Source: Burkholderia catarinensis (GTDB lineage: Bacteria > Pseudomonadota > Gammaproteobacteria > Burkholderiales > Burkholderiaceae). From it: 64,000 nucleotides of DNA. Under the pieces are notes generated by a model, which was not told where the DNA came from, did no database searches, and worked only from the letters and a program-made list of their open reading frames with translations. The position numbers were made by a program, and so were the translations under genes. Of the stretch, positions 20,140 through 29,217 are shown piece after piece; position 1 is the stretch's first letter, and every line of letters starts with the position of its first letter. The stretch spans positions 124,001 through 188,000 of the forward strand of contig NZ_MDEQ02000009.1 in assembly GCF_001883705.2 (NCBI RefSeq), written 5' to 3'.

Positions 20140-21141
20140 ATGTCGAAGAAGCAGCTATTTGCAGACCGACTCCTTGCCCAGATGCCGTCGCTCCGGGCGC
20201 TGAGGTGTTTCGTGACGGCGGCGCGATACGAGAGCTTCACCCAGGCCGCGGAGGTGCTCTGCGTGACCCAGGCGGCAATCAGCAGACAAATCAAGGAGCT
20301 CGAGGATTCCCTCGACGTCGCGCTGTTCGAGCGTACCGGCAGGCATATCGCGCTGACCGACGCCGGGCGCATTCTCTACAATGCGTCGTACCTGTCGATC
20401 ATGAACATCGCGGAAGCGGCGGAGGCCGTGCGCCGCAACGACCGGCATGCATTGACGATTTGCGTGTCGCATACGTTCTCGGCGCTGTGGCTGTCGTCCC
20501 GTCTGCCGGCATTACGTGAGCGCTTTCCGGATCTGCGCCTGCACGTGATGGTCACGGAGCACTTCATGGAGCTGGACGAGCTGCTGGAGCCCGACGTCAT
20601 CATTACGAAGAATCCGCCGCGCGAGGCGGAGTTCGAGGTCGAGCCGCTGTTCCATGACGTCGTCTATCCGGTGTGCAGCCCGTCGTTCCACGAGCGGCAT
20701 TTTCTCCGGCGGACATTGAAGCCGCTCGACCTGCTGACGCAACCCACGTTGAACCTGTCGCTGCTGGGGCGTGCGCAGGTATGCGAGCACGTGGACTGGC
20801 GCGTGTGGCGAAACTGGTTTCAGCAAAGCGACGGCACGGAAGCGCTGGCCGAGAACAAGAACCTGGAGAGCAACGACTACCGGCTGCTCGTGGCCCAGGC
20901 GGAGGCCGGCGAGGGCACGCTGCTCGGCTGGCATCATCTCGTGCATCGCCAGGTCGAGCAGGGGAGCCTGATGCGGCCGGTGCCGGATGCGCTCGTGTTT
21001 CGCGATCGTCATCACTATCTGATCACCCACAAGAATGCGCAGCTTCGTCCGGAGTATCGACAGTTTCGCGACTGGCTCGATGCGGAAGTCGGCGCGATGA
21101 TGCGCGACTGGAGCGACGTCGGCGTCGAAGTCGCCCGATAG
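20140..21141 (+). CDS. LysR-type regulator (GcvA-like)
   Basis: A 333-residue LysR-type transcription factor: N-terminal winged helix-turn-helix (PSLRALRCFVTAARYESFTQ, then AAISRQIKELE), followed by a periplasmic-binding-type effector domain. The start at 20140 (MSKKQLFADR) gives a normal length; an upstream in-frame start at 20095 is possible. The pattern is that of the GcvA/AmpR branch. It lies at the end of the betaine-type operon, about 200 bases after the dehydrogenase, and is the natural candidate to control it through the dyad-rich region before 11420. Confidence 0.9.
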   Translation: MSKKQLFADRLLAQMPSLRALRCFVTAARYESFTQAAEVLCVTQAAISRQIKELEDSLDVALFERTGRHIALTDAGRILYNASYLSIMNIAEAAEAVRRNDRHALTICVSHTFSALWLSSRLPALRERFPDLRLHVMVTEHFMELDELLEPDVIITKNPPREAEFEVEPLFHDVVYPVCSPSFHERHFLRRTLKPLDLLTQPTLNLSLLGRAQVCEHVDWRVWRNWFQQSDGTEALAENKNLESNDYRLLVAQAEAGEGTLLGWHHLVHRQVEQGSLMRPVPDALVFRDRHHYLITHKNAQLRPEYRQFRDWLDAEVGAMMRDWSDVGVEVAR

Positions 21142-21205
21142 CCGGCGATCGCTTCGAACGGGCGAGGGCCGTGGCAGCAGCGAAAAAAATGATCGTTTAC
21201 AAAAG

Positions 21206-21240
21206 AACCGCCACGATTCTTGTGAACGCGCGGCGGTTTT
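21206..21240. terminator. Bidirectional terminator-like hairpin
   Basis: AACCGCC (21206-21212) pairs with GGCGGTT (21232-21238). A T run follows on the plus strand, and an A run precedes it for the minus strand. It lies between the convergent LysR gene and metallo-beta-lactamase-fold gene. Confidence 0.45.
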
Positions 21241-21292
21241 CCGGCAATCGTCAGTGATATTTATACGACTATCGTTGACGGTCGATTATCAA

Positions 21293-22225
21293 TCAGTAGT
21301 CCCACTGAACCGGCACGAAACGGTAGCGTTCTTCGCGCTTGGAAATGTGACCGATGGACGGGAACGCGACATGCGCCGCGGCCAGCATGGCGCCGGTTTC
21401 GGCGGCTTCGTCGAGCAGCGCGATACGCACGTCGACAGCCGTTTCAGGATCGTGCTCGAAGCCGTTTTGCCAGTCGGGATTGTCGAAGTTGACTTCGAAA
21501 ATTGCGTCGCCGACGAACGTCAGCTTCTCGCCGTTCGATGCGATGTCCACGACGCAGTGCCCCGGCGTGTGCCCACCCGTCACGCGCGCCGACACGCCCG
21601 CTGCGACTTCCACGGTCCGGTCGAACGGCACGATGTTTTCCCGGTAGCGTTCCACGAACTTTGCAGCCGCCTTGCGGAGCGCGGGAGGGACCGTTTCCGG
21701 CATCACCGTCTTGCTGAAGTCCGGATTCTTCCAGAACTCCAGTTCCGCGGTCGACACGTGAATGCGCACGTCCGGGCTCAGCTTGGCCTTGACGCCGTCG
21801 ACGTTCAACCCGCCGACGTGATCCATGTGCATATGCGTAATCACGATATCGGTGATCGCGGACAAGTCGATGCCGGCCGATTCCAGACGCATCACCGACC
21901 GCCCGGCGCGCGTGAAGTATTCGAAACCGTCGCCCACGCCCGAGTCGATCAGGATCAGGCGTTCGCCGCTGCGCACGAGCGCGATATTCAGCGCCCAGTC
22001 GAACATGTCGCGTTGCAGGAAACGCCCATCGAACCATTCGTTGCGGTCTGCCTCGTTCACGTTGGTGGACATCGTGGAGGTCGGCAGCGGCAGAACGCCG
22101 TCGCTGATCAGCACGACGTCGACGTCACCCACGCGCACGGCGTAGCGGGAAGGCACGAGTTCGCCGGAACCGGTTTTGCCGAGTTCGGCCGTAACCGGCT
22201 GAACATTGCGGGTTGTTTCGCCCAT
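21293..22225 (-). CDS. Metallo-beta-lactamase-fold hydrolase
   Basis: A 310-residue MBL-fold enzyme with the binuclear metal signature HMHMDHVGGL, followed by GHTPGHCVV, FVGDAIFEV and a distal histidine in AAHVAFPSIGH. The layout fits the group that includes acyl-homoserine lactonases and methyl parathion hydrolase-like proteins. A quorum-quenching role is possible but not shown. There is no Sec signal peptide of the kind seen in some of those enzymes, so a cytosolic location is likely. It is convergent with the LysR gene and divergent from the flavoprotein gene. Confidence 0.85.
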   Translation of the reverse strand: MGETTRNVQPVTAELGKTGSGELVPSRYAVRVGDVDVVLISDGVLPLPTSTMSTNVNEADRNEWFDGRFLQRDMFDWALNIALVRSGERLILIDSGVGDGFEYFTRAGRSVMRLESAGIDLSAITDIVITHMHMDHVGGLNVDGVKAKLSPDVRIHVSTAELEFWKNPDFSKTVMPETVPPALRKAAAKFVERYRENIVPFDRTVEVAAGVSARVTGGHTPGHCVVDIASNGEKLTFVGDAIFEVNFDNPDWQNGFEHDPETAVDVRIALLDEAAETGAMLAAAHVAFPSIGHISKREERYRFVPVQWDY

Positions 22226-22668
22226 TTTCGATAGTCCTGTTGATCAAGTGGAATAAGCCGCGCCGCGGTGCACGAGCACGACCACGCATTTCGCGCGCTT
22301 CGTTTCGCTCGCCTTTCAACCGAGCGTGCGACCGATTGTGTCAGGAGGGGGCGAATGCCAGTAGCGCCGCGAAGGCGCACACCATGTTGTCCGAACGACA
22401 ACAATCGATGAGGGGCAGGCAATGAGAGGCTCGCCGCGGGCGATTGCATCGACGGGTTGCATCCGTCATGGCACCGTCGATTCGCGTGATGTGGGGCGTT
22501 GATGGACTGCATCGAACCGGCGCGCTACCCACCCGCCCCAGCTTTTTGCTCGTCAACACCAACAAAAAACATCATTTCGCACCCGCCTGCGCATCAGCAG
22601 AATGTCTCCATTCCAACTCACGCGACAGCACGAGCGTCGCATGAGCCGCACTTCAGAAGGAGACAGCC
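22226..22668. other. Divergent intergenic region MBL hydrolase / flavoprotein
   Basis: About 440 bases, expected to hold divergent promoters. The only symmetric element I noted is an 8-bp TTGATCAA palindrome at 22240-22247. No small gene with a credible ribosome binding site is visible. Confidence 0.35.
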
Positions 22669-23991
22669 GTGGCAGTCGAAACAACCTCAATCGATACGCT
22701 CGTCGTCGGCGCCGGGCAGGCCGGCGTGGCCATGAGCGAGCACCTGGGCAAGCTGGGCGTGCCCCATCTCGTGCTGGAGCGCAGCCGCATCGCCGAACGC
22801 TGGCGCACCGGGCGCTGGGATTCGCTGGTCGCGAACGGCCCCGCGTGGCACGACCGCTTCCCGGGGCTCGAATTCGACGGCCTCGATCCCGATGCGTTCG
22901 CATCGAAAGACCAGGTCGCGGACTACTTCGAAGCGTATGCGCGCAAATTCAACGCACCGATCCGCACAGGCGTCGAAGTGACGCAGGTCGTGCGCAATGC
23001 GGGCAAGCCGGGCTTCGTCGTCGAAACCTCGGACGGCACGATCGAGGCGAACCGCGTGGTCGTCGCGACGGGGCCGTTCCAGCGCCCGGTGATTCCGCCG
23101 ATCGCGCCGGACGACGCGCGCGTCGTGCAGATTCATTCCGCCGGCTATCGCAACCCGGGCCAGCTTCCGGAAGGCGCGGTGCTGGTGGTCGGCGCGGGGT
23201 CGTCGGGCGTGCAGATCGCCGACGAGCTGCAGCGCGCGGGCCGGCAGGTCTACCTGTCGGTCGGGCCGCACGATCGCCCGCCGCGCGCGTATCGCGGCCG
23301 CGACTTCTGCTGGTGGCTCGGCGTGCTCGGCGAATGGGACAAGGAAGTCGCGACGCCCGGCCGCGAACACGTGACGATCGCGGTGAGCGGCGCACGCGGC
23401 GGCCATACGGTCGATTTCCGCGCGCTCGCGAACCAGGGCGTGACGCTCGTCGGGCTGACGAAGTCGTTCGACGGCGGCGTGGCCGTGTTCGAACGCGATC
23501 TCGCGGTCAATCTCGCACGCGGCGACGAGAACTACCTGTCGCTGCTCGACGCGGCCGACGCCTATGCGGCGCGCAACGGCCTCGACCTGCGGGAAGAACC
23601 GGAAGCCCGCCGCATCCTGCCGAACCCGGAATGCGTCGCGCATCCGATCCTTGCGCTCGACCTCGCCGGAGCCGGCGTCACGTCGATCGTCTGGGCGACC
23701 GGCTATGCGGTCGACTACGGCTGGCTGAACGTCGACGCGTTTGCGCCGAACGGCAAGCCGCAGCACCAGCGCGGCGTATCGAAGGAGCCGGGCATCTATT
23801 TCGTCGGGCTGCCGTGGCTGTCGCGGCGCGGCTCCAGCTTCATCTGGGGCGTGTGGCACGACGCGAAGCACATCGCCGATCACATCGTCACGCAGCGCAA
23901 GTACCTCGCGTACCACGACGCGTCGCAGCAGCGAGCGGCCGCGCAATCGGCGCAGGCCGACGCGCGCCCGCTCGCCGAAGCGGCGAACTGA
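22669..23991 (+). CDS. FMO-like FAD/NAD(P) flavoprotein
   Basis: A 440-residue flavoprotein with two dinucleotide-binding motifs: FAD site VVGAGQAGVAMSEHL near the start and NADPH site VVGAGSSGVQIADEL around residue 180. The layout is that of flavin-containing monooxygenases and the CzcO/YUCCA-like group. The start is GTG at 22669 with an aaggagacagcc ribosome binding site. It heads a set with RidA, DUF1028 and an M20 hydrolase, which suggests oxidative attack on a nitrogen compound followed by imine and amide processing. No known pathway with exactly this set comes to mind. Confidence 0.8.
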   Translation: MAVETTSIDTLVVGAGQAGVAMSEHLGKLGVPHLVLERSRIAERWRTGRWDSLVANGPAWHDRFPGLEFDGLDPDAFASKDQVADYFEAYARKFNAPIRTGVEVTQVVRNAGKPGFVVETSDGTIEANRVVVATGPFQRPVIPPIAPDDARVVQIHSAGYRNPGQLPEGAVLVVGAGSSGVQIADELQRAGRQVYLSVGPHDRPPRAYRGRDFCWWLGVLGEWDKEVATPGREHVTIAVSGARGGHTVDFRALANQGVTLVGLTKSFDGGVAVFERDLAVNLARGDENYLSLLDAADAYAARNGLDLREEPEARRILPNPECVAHPILALDLAGAGVTSIVWATGYAVDYGWLNVDAFAPNGKPQHQRGVSKEPGIYFVGLPWLSRRGSSFIWGVWHDAKHIADHIVTQRKYLAYHDASQQRAAAQSAQADARPLAEAAN

Positions 23992-24068
23992 CGAACCGAC
24001 ACGAACCCGCCGCACCGCAGCCTGCTGCCTGCGCGGCGGGTGTTTCCACCGACGATCGAAGGACCTCG

Positions 24069-24506
24069 ATGAGCCAGCCTACCCATACGCGTATCCGCAT
24101 GTTCAACACGAAGGATACCTACCCGAACCAGACGCTCGACAACGACCTGTGCCAGGCCGTGCGGGCCGGCAACACCGTCTACGTGCGCGGCCAGGTCGGC
24201 ACCGATTTCGACGGCAACCTGATCGGCCTCGGCGATCCGCGCGCGCAGGCCGAGCAGGCGATGAAGAACGTCAGGCAGTTGCTCGAAGAAGCCGGCAGCG
24301 ACATCACGCACATCGTGAAGACGACGACCTACCTGATCGACCCGCGTTATCGCGAGCCGGTGTACCAGGAAGTCGGCAAGTGGCTGAAGGGCGTGTATCC
24401 GATCTCGACGGGGCTCGTCGTGTCCGCGCTCGGCCAGCCGCAGTGGCTGATAGAGATCGACGTGATCGCGGTGATCCCGGACAACTGGCAGCCGAACCGC
24501 GCATAG
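24069..24506 (+). CDS. RidA/YjgF family protein
   Basis: A 145-residue RidA-type protein. Family members deaminate reactive enamines or imines, and some act as dedicated pathway deaminases. Typical segments are YVRGQVGTDFDGN, AEQAMKNVRQLLEEAGS and the HIVKTTTYLIDPRYREPVYQ stretch. The canonical arginine of RidA, normally in a C-R-x-P context, is not in its usual form (here LIDPRYREP). A specialised subgroup is therefore likely. Its stop codon overlaps the next gene's perfect TAGGAGG ribosome binding site. Confidence 0.85.
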   Translation: MSQPTHTRIRMFNTKDTYPNQTLDNDLCQAVRAGNTVYVRGQVGTDFDGNLIGLGDPRAQAEQAMKNVRQLLEEAGSDITHIVKTTTYLIDPRYREPVYQEVGKWLKGVYPISTGLVVSALGQPQWLIEIDVIAVIPDNWQPNRA

Positions 24507-24514
24507 GAGGCAAC

Positions 24515-25192
24515 ATGACTTTCTCCATCGTCGGGCGCTGCCCGGAGACGGGCCAGCTCGGGATCGCGATCAGCTCGTCGAGCATCGCGGTGGGCGCGCG
24601 CTGCCCGTGGGTGCGCGCGGGCGTGGGCGCCGTCGCGACGCAGAACATCACGTTGCCGGCGCTTGGGCCCCAGATTCTCGACCTGATCGAGCACGAACAG
24701 CTCGCGCCCGCCGCGGCGCTCGACCGCGCGCTCAGCGCGAACGGCTGGAGCCAGTACCGGCAGGTCACGGTGATCGACGGGCAGGGGCAGACGGCGTGCT
24801 TCACCGGCAAGGAAGCGCTCGGCACGCATCACGCGGTGCGCGGCGAGCAATGCGTCGCGGCTGGCAACCTGCTGGCCGCGCCGGCCGTGATCGACGCGCT
24901 GGCGAGGGCATTCGAACAGGCGCCCGGCCTGCTCGCCGATCGCCTGCTGGCCGCGATGCACGCGGCGATGGCGGCCGGCGGCGAGGCGGGGCCGGTGCAT
25001 TCGGCCGCGCTGAAGGTGGCGGGCGACGTGACCTGGCCGGTGGTCGACCTGCGCGTCGACTGGGCCGATACGGATCCGATCGGGCAGCTCGATGCGCTGT
25101 GGCGCGCGTATCGGCCGCAGATGCAGGACTACCAGACGCGTGCATTGAATCCGACCGCCGCGCCGAGCTACGGAGTGCCCGGCGATGAGTGA
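24515..25192 (+). CDS. DUF1028 family protein (Ntn-hydrolase-like)
   Basis: A 225-residue member of DUF1028. It starts MTFSIVGRCPETGQLGIAIS and has AVGARCPWVRAGVGAVATQN, both hallmarks of the family. The fold resembles Ntn hydrolases, and members often sit beside RidA, amidohydrolase and peptidase genes. The biochemical role is not firmly known. The start is fixed by a perfect aggagg six bases upstream, which lies on the ridA stop. The last eight bases overlap the start of the M20 hydrolase gene. Confidence 0.85.
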   Translation: MTFSIVGRCPETGQLGIAISSSSIAVGARCPWVRAGVGAVATQNITLPALGPQILDLIEHEQLAPAAALDRALSANGWSQYRQVTVIDGQGQTACFTGKEALGTHHAVRGEQCVAAGNLLAAPAVIDALARAFEQAPGLLADRLLAAMHAAMAAGGEAGPVHSAALKVAGDVTWPVVDLRVDWADTDPIGQLDALWRAYRPQMQDYQTRALNPTAAPSYGVPGDE

Positions 25193-26348
25193 ACCGTCGA
25201 GCCGCGCGCTGCTCGAACGGCTGATCGGCTTCGCGACGGTCAGCCGCGAGTCGAACCTCGAGATGATCGGTTTCATCCGCGACTATCTCGCGGGCTTTGG
25301 CGTCGCGAGCGAACAGTTCTACAACGCGGAACGCACGAAGGCGAGCCTGTACGCGACGATCGGGCCGCGCGATCGCGGCGGCATCGCGCTGTCGGGCCAT
25401 ACCGACGTGGTGCCGGTCGACGGACAGGCGTGGACGGTCGAGCCGTTCCGGCTGACCGAGCGCGACGGCCGCCTGTACGGCCGCGGCACGGCGGACATGA
25501 AGGGCTTCATCGCGTCGGTGCTCGCGGCCGTTCCGGCGTTCGTCGCACGGCCGCTGGGCGTGCCCGTGCATCTCGCGTTCTCGTACGACGAGGAAGTGGG
25601 GTGCCTCGGCGTGCGGCCGATGCTCGACGAACTGGCCGCACGCGCGCACCGGCCGCGCCTGTGCCTGATCGGCGAGCCGACCGGACTGAAGCCGGTGCTC
25701 GGTCACAAGGGCAAGCTCGCGATGCGCTGCCACGTGCAGGGCGCCGCGTGCCACTCGGCGTACGCGCCGTCGGGCGTCAACGCGATCGACTATGCGGCGA
25801 AGCTGATCGGCCGGCTCGGCGAGATCGGCGCGGCGCTCGCGCGGCCAGAAGGGCACGACAGCCGTTTCGATCCGCCGTTCTCGACCGTGCAGACCGGGCT
25901 GATCAAGGGCGGCCGTGCGCTGAACATCGTGCCGGTCGAATGCGAGTTCGATTTCGAGGTGCGTGCGCTGCCGGATTTCGATGCGCACGATGTGCCGAGG
26001 AAGCTGCAGGACTATGCGGAATCCGAACTGTTGCCGAGGATGCGCGCGGTACAGCCCGATACCGACATTCGACTGCAGCCGCTGGGTGCGTATCCGGGGC
26101 TCGCGACCGCGCCGGACAGCGAAGCCGCGCGCCTGCTCGCAATGCTGAGCGGGTCCGATGCGTTCGGCACGGTTGCATTCGGCACCGAGGGCGGGCTGTT
26201 CGGGCAGGCCGGCATTCCGACCGTGGTGTGCGGGCCCGGCAGCATGGACCAGGGGCACAAGCCCGACGAGTTCGTCACGCTCGAACAGCTGCACGGATGC
26301 GACGCGATGCTGGGCCGCCTGGTCGCGTATCTGGCTTCGGCCGCCTGA
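25185..26348 (+). CDS. M20 family deacylase (ArgE/acetylornithine deacetylase-like)
   Basis: A 387-residue M20 metallohydrolase. The metal site is seen in LSGHTDVVPVDGQAW and YGRGTADMKGF, with the catalytic glutamates in SYDEEVGCLG and a final GPGSMDQGHKPDEFV. It scores best by eye as ArgE-like. Its coupling to FMO, RidA and DUF1028 genes suggests an N-acyl or carbamoyl amino-acid-like intermediate rather than arginine synthesis. It overlaps DUF1028 by eight bases, so the two are translationally coupled. Confidence 0.85.
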   Translation: MSEPSSRALLERLIGFATVSRESNLEMIGFIRDYLAGFGVASEQFYNAERTKASLYATIGPRDRGGIALSGHTDVVPVDGQAWTVEPFRLTERDGRLYGRGTADMKGFIASVLAAVPAFVARPLGVPVHLAFSYDEEVGCLGVRPMLDELAARAHRPRLCLIGEPTGLKPVLGHKGKLAMRCHVQGAACHSAYAPSGVNAIDYAAKLIGRLGEIGAALARPEGHDSRFDPPFSTVQTGLIKGGRALNIVPVECEFDFEVRALPDFDAHDVPRKLQDYAESELLPRMRAVQPDTDIRLQPLGAYPGLATAPDSEAARLLAMLSGSDAFGTVAFGTEGGLFGQAGIPTVVCGPGSMDQGHKPDEFVTLEQLHGCDAMLGRLVAYLASAA

Positions 26349-26367
26349 TCCGCTGCCGACACGCACG

Positions 26368-26402
26368 ACACGCACGCACCGCATCCGGCGGCGCGTGCGT
26401 GT
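26368..26402. terminator. Shared hairpin between convergent genes
   Basis: Acacgcacgc (26368-26377) pairs perfectly with gcgtgcgtgt (26393-26402). It lies in the 63-base gap between the M20 gene and the convergent LysR gene. There is no good T tract, so the assignment as a terminator is tentative. Confidence 0.4.
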
Positions 26403-26411
26403 TCTGCTTCC

Positions 26412-27335
26412 TTATCGCGCCGTTTCCGCGATGATCTGCGCGAGCCGCTCGCGGCAGAAATCGACGAACGACTGCGCCTGCTTCGTGAGCTGCCCGCGCT
26501 TGAGCCGTGCGCTCACGAGCCCCGACGGGCTCACCGTTTCGCTGAGGCCGATCGTCACGACGCGCTGGCCGTCGTACGTGTATTCGGAATGGGGGCGCGT
26601 GACGAGCAGCGAGAAGCCGAACCCCTGGCCGACCATCCCGCGCACCATCTCGATCGACGGCGAACCGAACACGATGTTCGGCGTGAGCCCGAGTTCATGG
26701 AAGAGGCTGACGAAATACGTGCGGCTCGGCTGCACGTCGAGCAGGATCATCGGCTCGACGCACAGGTCGCGCAGCGACACGTGCGACTGGCCCGCGAACC
26801 GGTGGTTCTCCGGCAGCAGCACGTACGGCTGCTGCGGCGGCATCAGCGGCTCGGTTTCGATCGTGCCGTCGAGATCGTGGTCGTACATCAACGCGAGATC
26901 GAAGGCGCCGGCCGTCAGGCCCTGCACGAGTTCCTGCTGGTCGCCGTCGCGCAGCCGGATGTTCACGCCCGGGTAGCGCTCGCGAAAACCCGCGATCAGT
27001 TGCGGCAGATAGAGCGGCGCGACCGTCTCGAAGCAGCCGATGTCGATCTGCCCGGAGATCACGTCGTTGTCGGCGAGCGCGTTCTGTTCGAATTCGTGCG
27101 CGATGCGCAGCAGTTCCTGCGCTTTCCGGTAGAAGCGCGTGCCGCTCGGCGTCAGCGACACGCCTTGCGCGTGATGACGGATGAACAGCTTCACGCCGAA
27201 GCTTTCCTCCAGCCCCTTGATCGCGCTGGAGATCGACGGCTGCGCGATGAAGAGCTGGCGCGATGCCTCGGCGACGCTGCCGGATTCGACCGTCGTCACG
27301 AAGTATTTCAGTTGCCGCAAAGTGTAGTGAGCCAC
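26412..27335 (-). CDS. LysR-type regulator (CynR/CbbR-like)
   Basis: A 307-residue LysR-type protein. The helix-turn-helix is LRQLKYFVTTVESGSVAEAS, then QPSISSAIKGLE, followed by an effector-binding domain. I place the start at a GTG (27335) with an AGAGG ribosome binding site. The longer open frame to 27698 crosses the presumed control region. It is divergent from the NCS1 permease gene and convergent with the FMO-RidA-DUF1028-M20 genes. It therefore probably regulates this whole module through the operator-like repeat at 27460-27485. Confidence 0.9.
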   Translation of the reverse strand: MAHYTLRQLKYFVTTVESGSVAEASRQLFIAQPSISSAIKGLEESFGVKLFIRHHAQGVSLTPSGTRFYRKAQELLRIAHEFEQNALADNDVISGQIDIGCFETVAPLYLPQLIAGFRERYPGVNIRLRDGDQQELVQGLTAGAFDLALMYDHDLDGTIETEPLMPPQQPYVLLPENHRFAGQSHVSLRDLCVEPMILLDVQPSRTYFVSLFHELGLTPNIVFGSPSIEMVRGMVGQGFGFSLLVTRPHSEYTYDGQRVVTIGLSETVSPSGLVSARLKRGQLTKQAQSFVDFCRERLAQIIAETAR

Positions 27336-27459
27336 AAGCACCTCTGATACGCGCCCCGGGCGTGCTGTCGCGGGGCGCAATCTGTCCATGGTTTTGCGTA
27401 GCACCTTACCTGAAGACCTTCGGCGCCATAATTTCCGCTGCAGAGCTTTTTCGTATGTC

Positions 27460-27485
27460 CCGGAAATATTTTTAGTATTTTCCGG
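27460..27485. promoter_or_regulatory. Operator-like inverted repeat
   Basis: CCGGAAA (27460-27466) and TTTCCGG (27479-27485) are separated by 12 A+T-rich bases, inside the divergent LysR/permease region. The size and the A+T-rich core fit a LysR-type binding site. The rest of the 389-base gap (27336-27724) shows no gene. Confidence 0.5.
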
Positions 27486-27724
27486 TCCCGATGCCCGTGA
27501 CGCACCATCGTCTCCAGCCTGGATCACGACGAGGCCGTACACGCGCCGGCGGGACATGTCATCCGTCCCCGCATGCGCGCATTGTCCGCATCGTTCGACA
27601 ACCGCCGCGCGTGCATGCGGTGCGTCGTCGCTCGCGTATCCGGCCCGATTGCCGGCGTGCACCCCGACGCGCGCCGGCGGAAAACGGCAAGCGCGCATCG
27701 CCGCGCAGGACAGGAGATATCACC

Positions 27725-29146
27725 ATGACAAACGCGGACCGCAATGCGTCCCCGATGATAGAGAAGCACACGATCGGCTATGTGCCGCCCGCGGAGCGCC
27801 ACGGCAAGGTGCGCGACCTGTTCACGCTCTGGTTCGGCGGCAACATCGCGCCGCTGCCGATCGTGACCGGCGCGCTCGGCGTGCAGATGTTCCACCTGAA
27901 CCTGATGTGGGGGATCGTCGCGATCGTCGTCGGCCAGGCGGTCGGCGGCGTGCTGATGGCGCTGCATTCGGCGCAGGGGCCGCAGATGGGCATCCCGCAG
28001 ATGATCCAGAGCCGCGCGCAGTTCGGTTCGTGGGGCGCGTTGCTCGTCACGGTGATCGCGGCCGTGATGTACGTCGGCTTCTTCGCATCGAACATCGTGC
28101 TTGCCGGCAAGTCGGTGCACGGCATCGCGTCGTCGGTGCCGGTGCCCGTCGGCATCGTGATCGGCGCGGTAGGCTCGGGGCTGATCGGCATCGTCGGCTA
28201 CCGGTTCATCCACATCCTGAACCGGATCGGCACGTGGGTGCTCGGCATCGGCATCCTCGTCGGCTTCTGGATGATCCTCACGCACGTGACGACCGGCGAT
28301 TTCCTGACGCGCGGCGGCTTCGACTTCGCGGGCTGGCTCGCGACGGTATCGCTGTCGGCGTTGTGGCAGATCGCGTTCGCGCCGTACGTGTCGGACTATT
28401 CGCGCTATCTGCCGGAAGATGTCGGCGTCGCGTCGACGTTCTGGGCGACCTATCTGGGCTGCACGATCGGCTCGACGCTCGCGTTCATCTTCGGCGCGGT
28501 CGCGGTGCTCGCGGTGCCGGCCGGCGCGGATACGATGGATGCGGTCAAGCAGGCGACGGGCCCGCTCGGCCCGCTGATGCTCATGCTGTTCCTGCTGAGC
28601 GTGATCAGCCACAACGCGCTGAACCTGTACGGCGCGGTGCTCGCGGTGATCACGTCGGTGCAGACGTTCGCGTACCGGTGGATTCCGACTGCAAAGGCGC
28701 GTGCGGTGGTGTCGGTCGTGATCTTCGTCGCGTGCTGCTACGCGGCGATCGGCGCGTCGACGAACTTCGTCGGCAACCTCGTCGATCTCGTGCTCGCGCT
28801 GCTCGTCGTGCTGGTGCCGTGGACGGCGATCAACCTGATCGACTTCTACGTGATCCACAAGGGCAAGTACGACATCAAGTCGATCTTCATGGCGAACGGC
28901 GGGATCTACGGCCGCTTCAATCCGCAGGCGCTGCTTGCGTATGCGATCGGCATCCTCGTGCAGATTCCGTTCATGAACACGCCGATGTATGCGGGCCCGA
29001 TTCCCGCGCATCTCGGCGGCGCGGATCTGTCGTGGGTGGTGGGGCTGGTGCTGACGTCGCCGCTGTACTACTGGCTCGCGACGCGCGACAGCGCGTACCG
29101 GCGCCGGCAGGCGGGCGCGGCCCTGCCGCCGACGGCGGCGCGGTAA
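27725..29146 (+). CDS. NCS1-family permease (purine/cytosine/allantoin type)
   Basis: A 473-residue transporter with about twelve spans. The NCS1 signature regions are visible: LFTLWFGGNIAPLPIVTG in the first span, GIPQMIQSRAQFGSWG in the loop after the second, and the FYVIHKGKYDI segment late in the protein. Known substrates are purines, pyrimidines, hydantoins, allantoin and thiamin-like compounds, taken up with a cation. A caggagatatcacc ribosome binding site precedes the ATG. As the transporter next to the FMO-RidA-DUF1028-M20 genes, it points to an N-heterocyclic or ureide substrate. That is inference. Confidence 0.9.
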   Translation: MTNADRNASPMIEKHTIGYVPPAERHGKVRDLFTLWFGGNIAPLPIVTGALGVQMFHLNLMWGIVAIVVGQAVGGVLMALHSAQGPQMGIPQMIQSRAQFGSWGALLVTVIAAVMYVGFFASNIVLAGKSVHGIASSVPVPVGIVIGAVGSGLIGIVGYRFIHILNRIGTWVLGIGILVGFWMILTHVTTGDFLTRGGFDFAGWLATVSLSALWQIAFAPYVSDYSRYLPEDVGVASTFWATYLGCTIGSTLAFIFGAVAVLAVPAGADTMDAVKQATGPLGPLMLMLFLLSVISHNALNLYGAVLAVITSVQTFAYRWIPTAKARAVVSVVIFVACCYAAIGASTNFVGNLVDLVLALLVVLVPWTAINLIDFYVIHKGKYDIKSIFMANGGIYGRFNPQALLAYAIGILVQIPFMNTPMYAGPIPAHLGGADLSWVVGLVLTSPLYYWLATRDSAYRRRQAGAALPPTAAR

Positions 29147-29217
29147 CGACGGGAAAGGAAGGCAGGGATGAGGGCCGCCGCGTCGGTCGCGATACGGCGG
29201 CGGCTGGTAGAAGGGAT

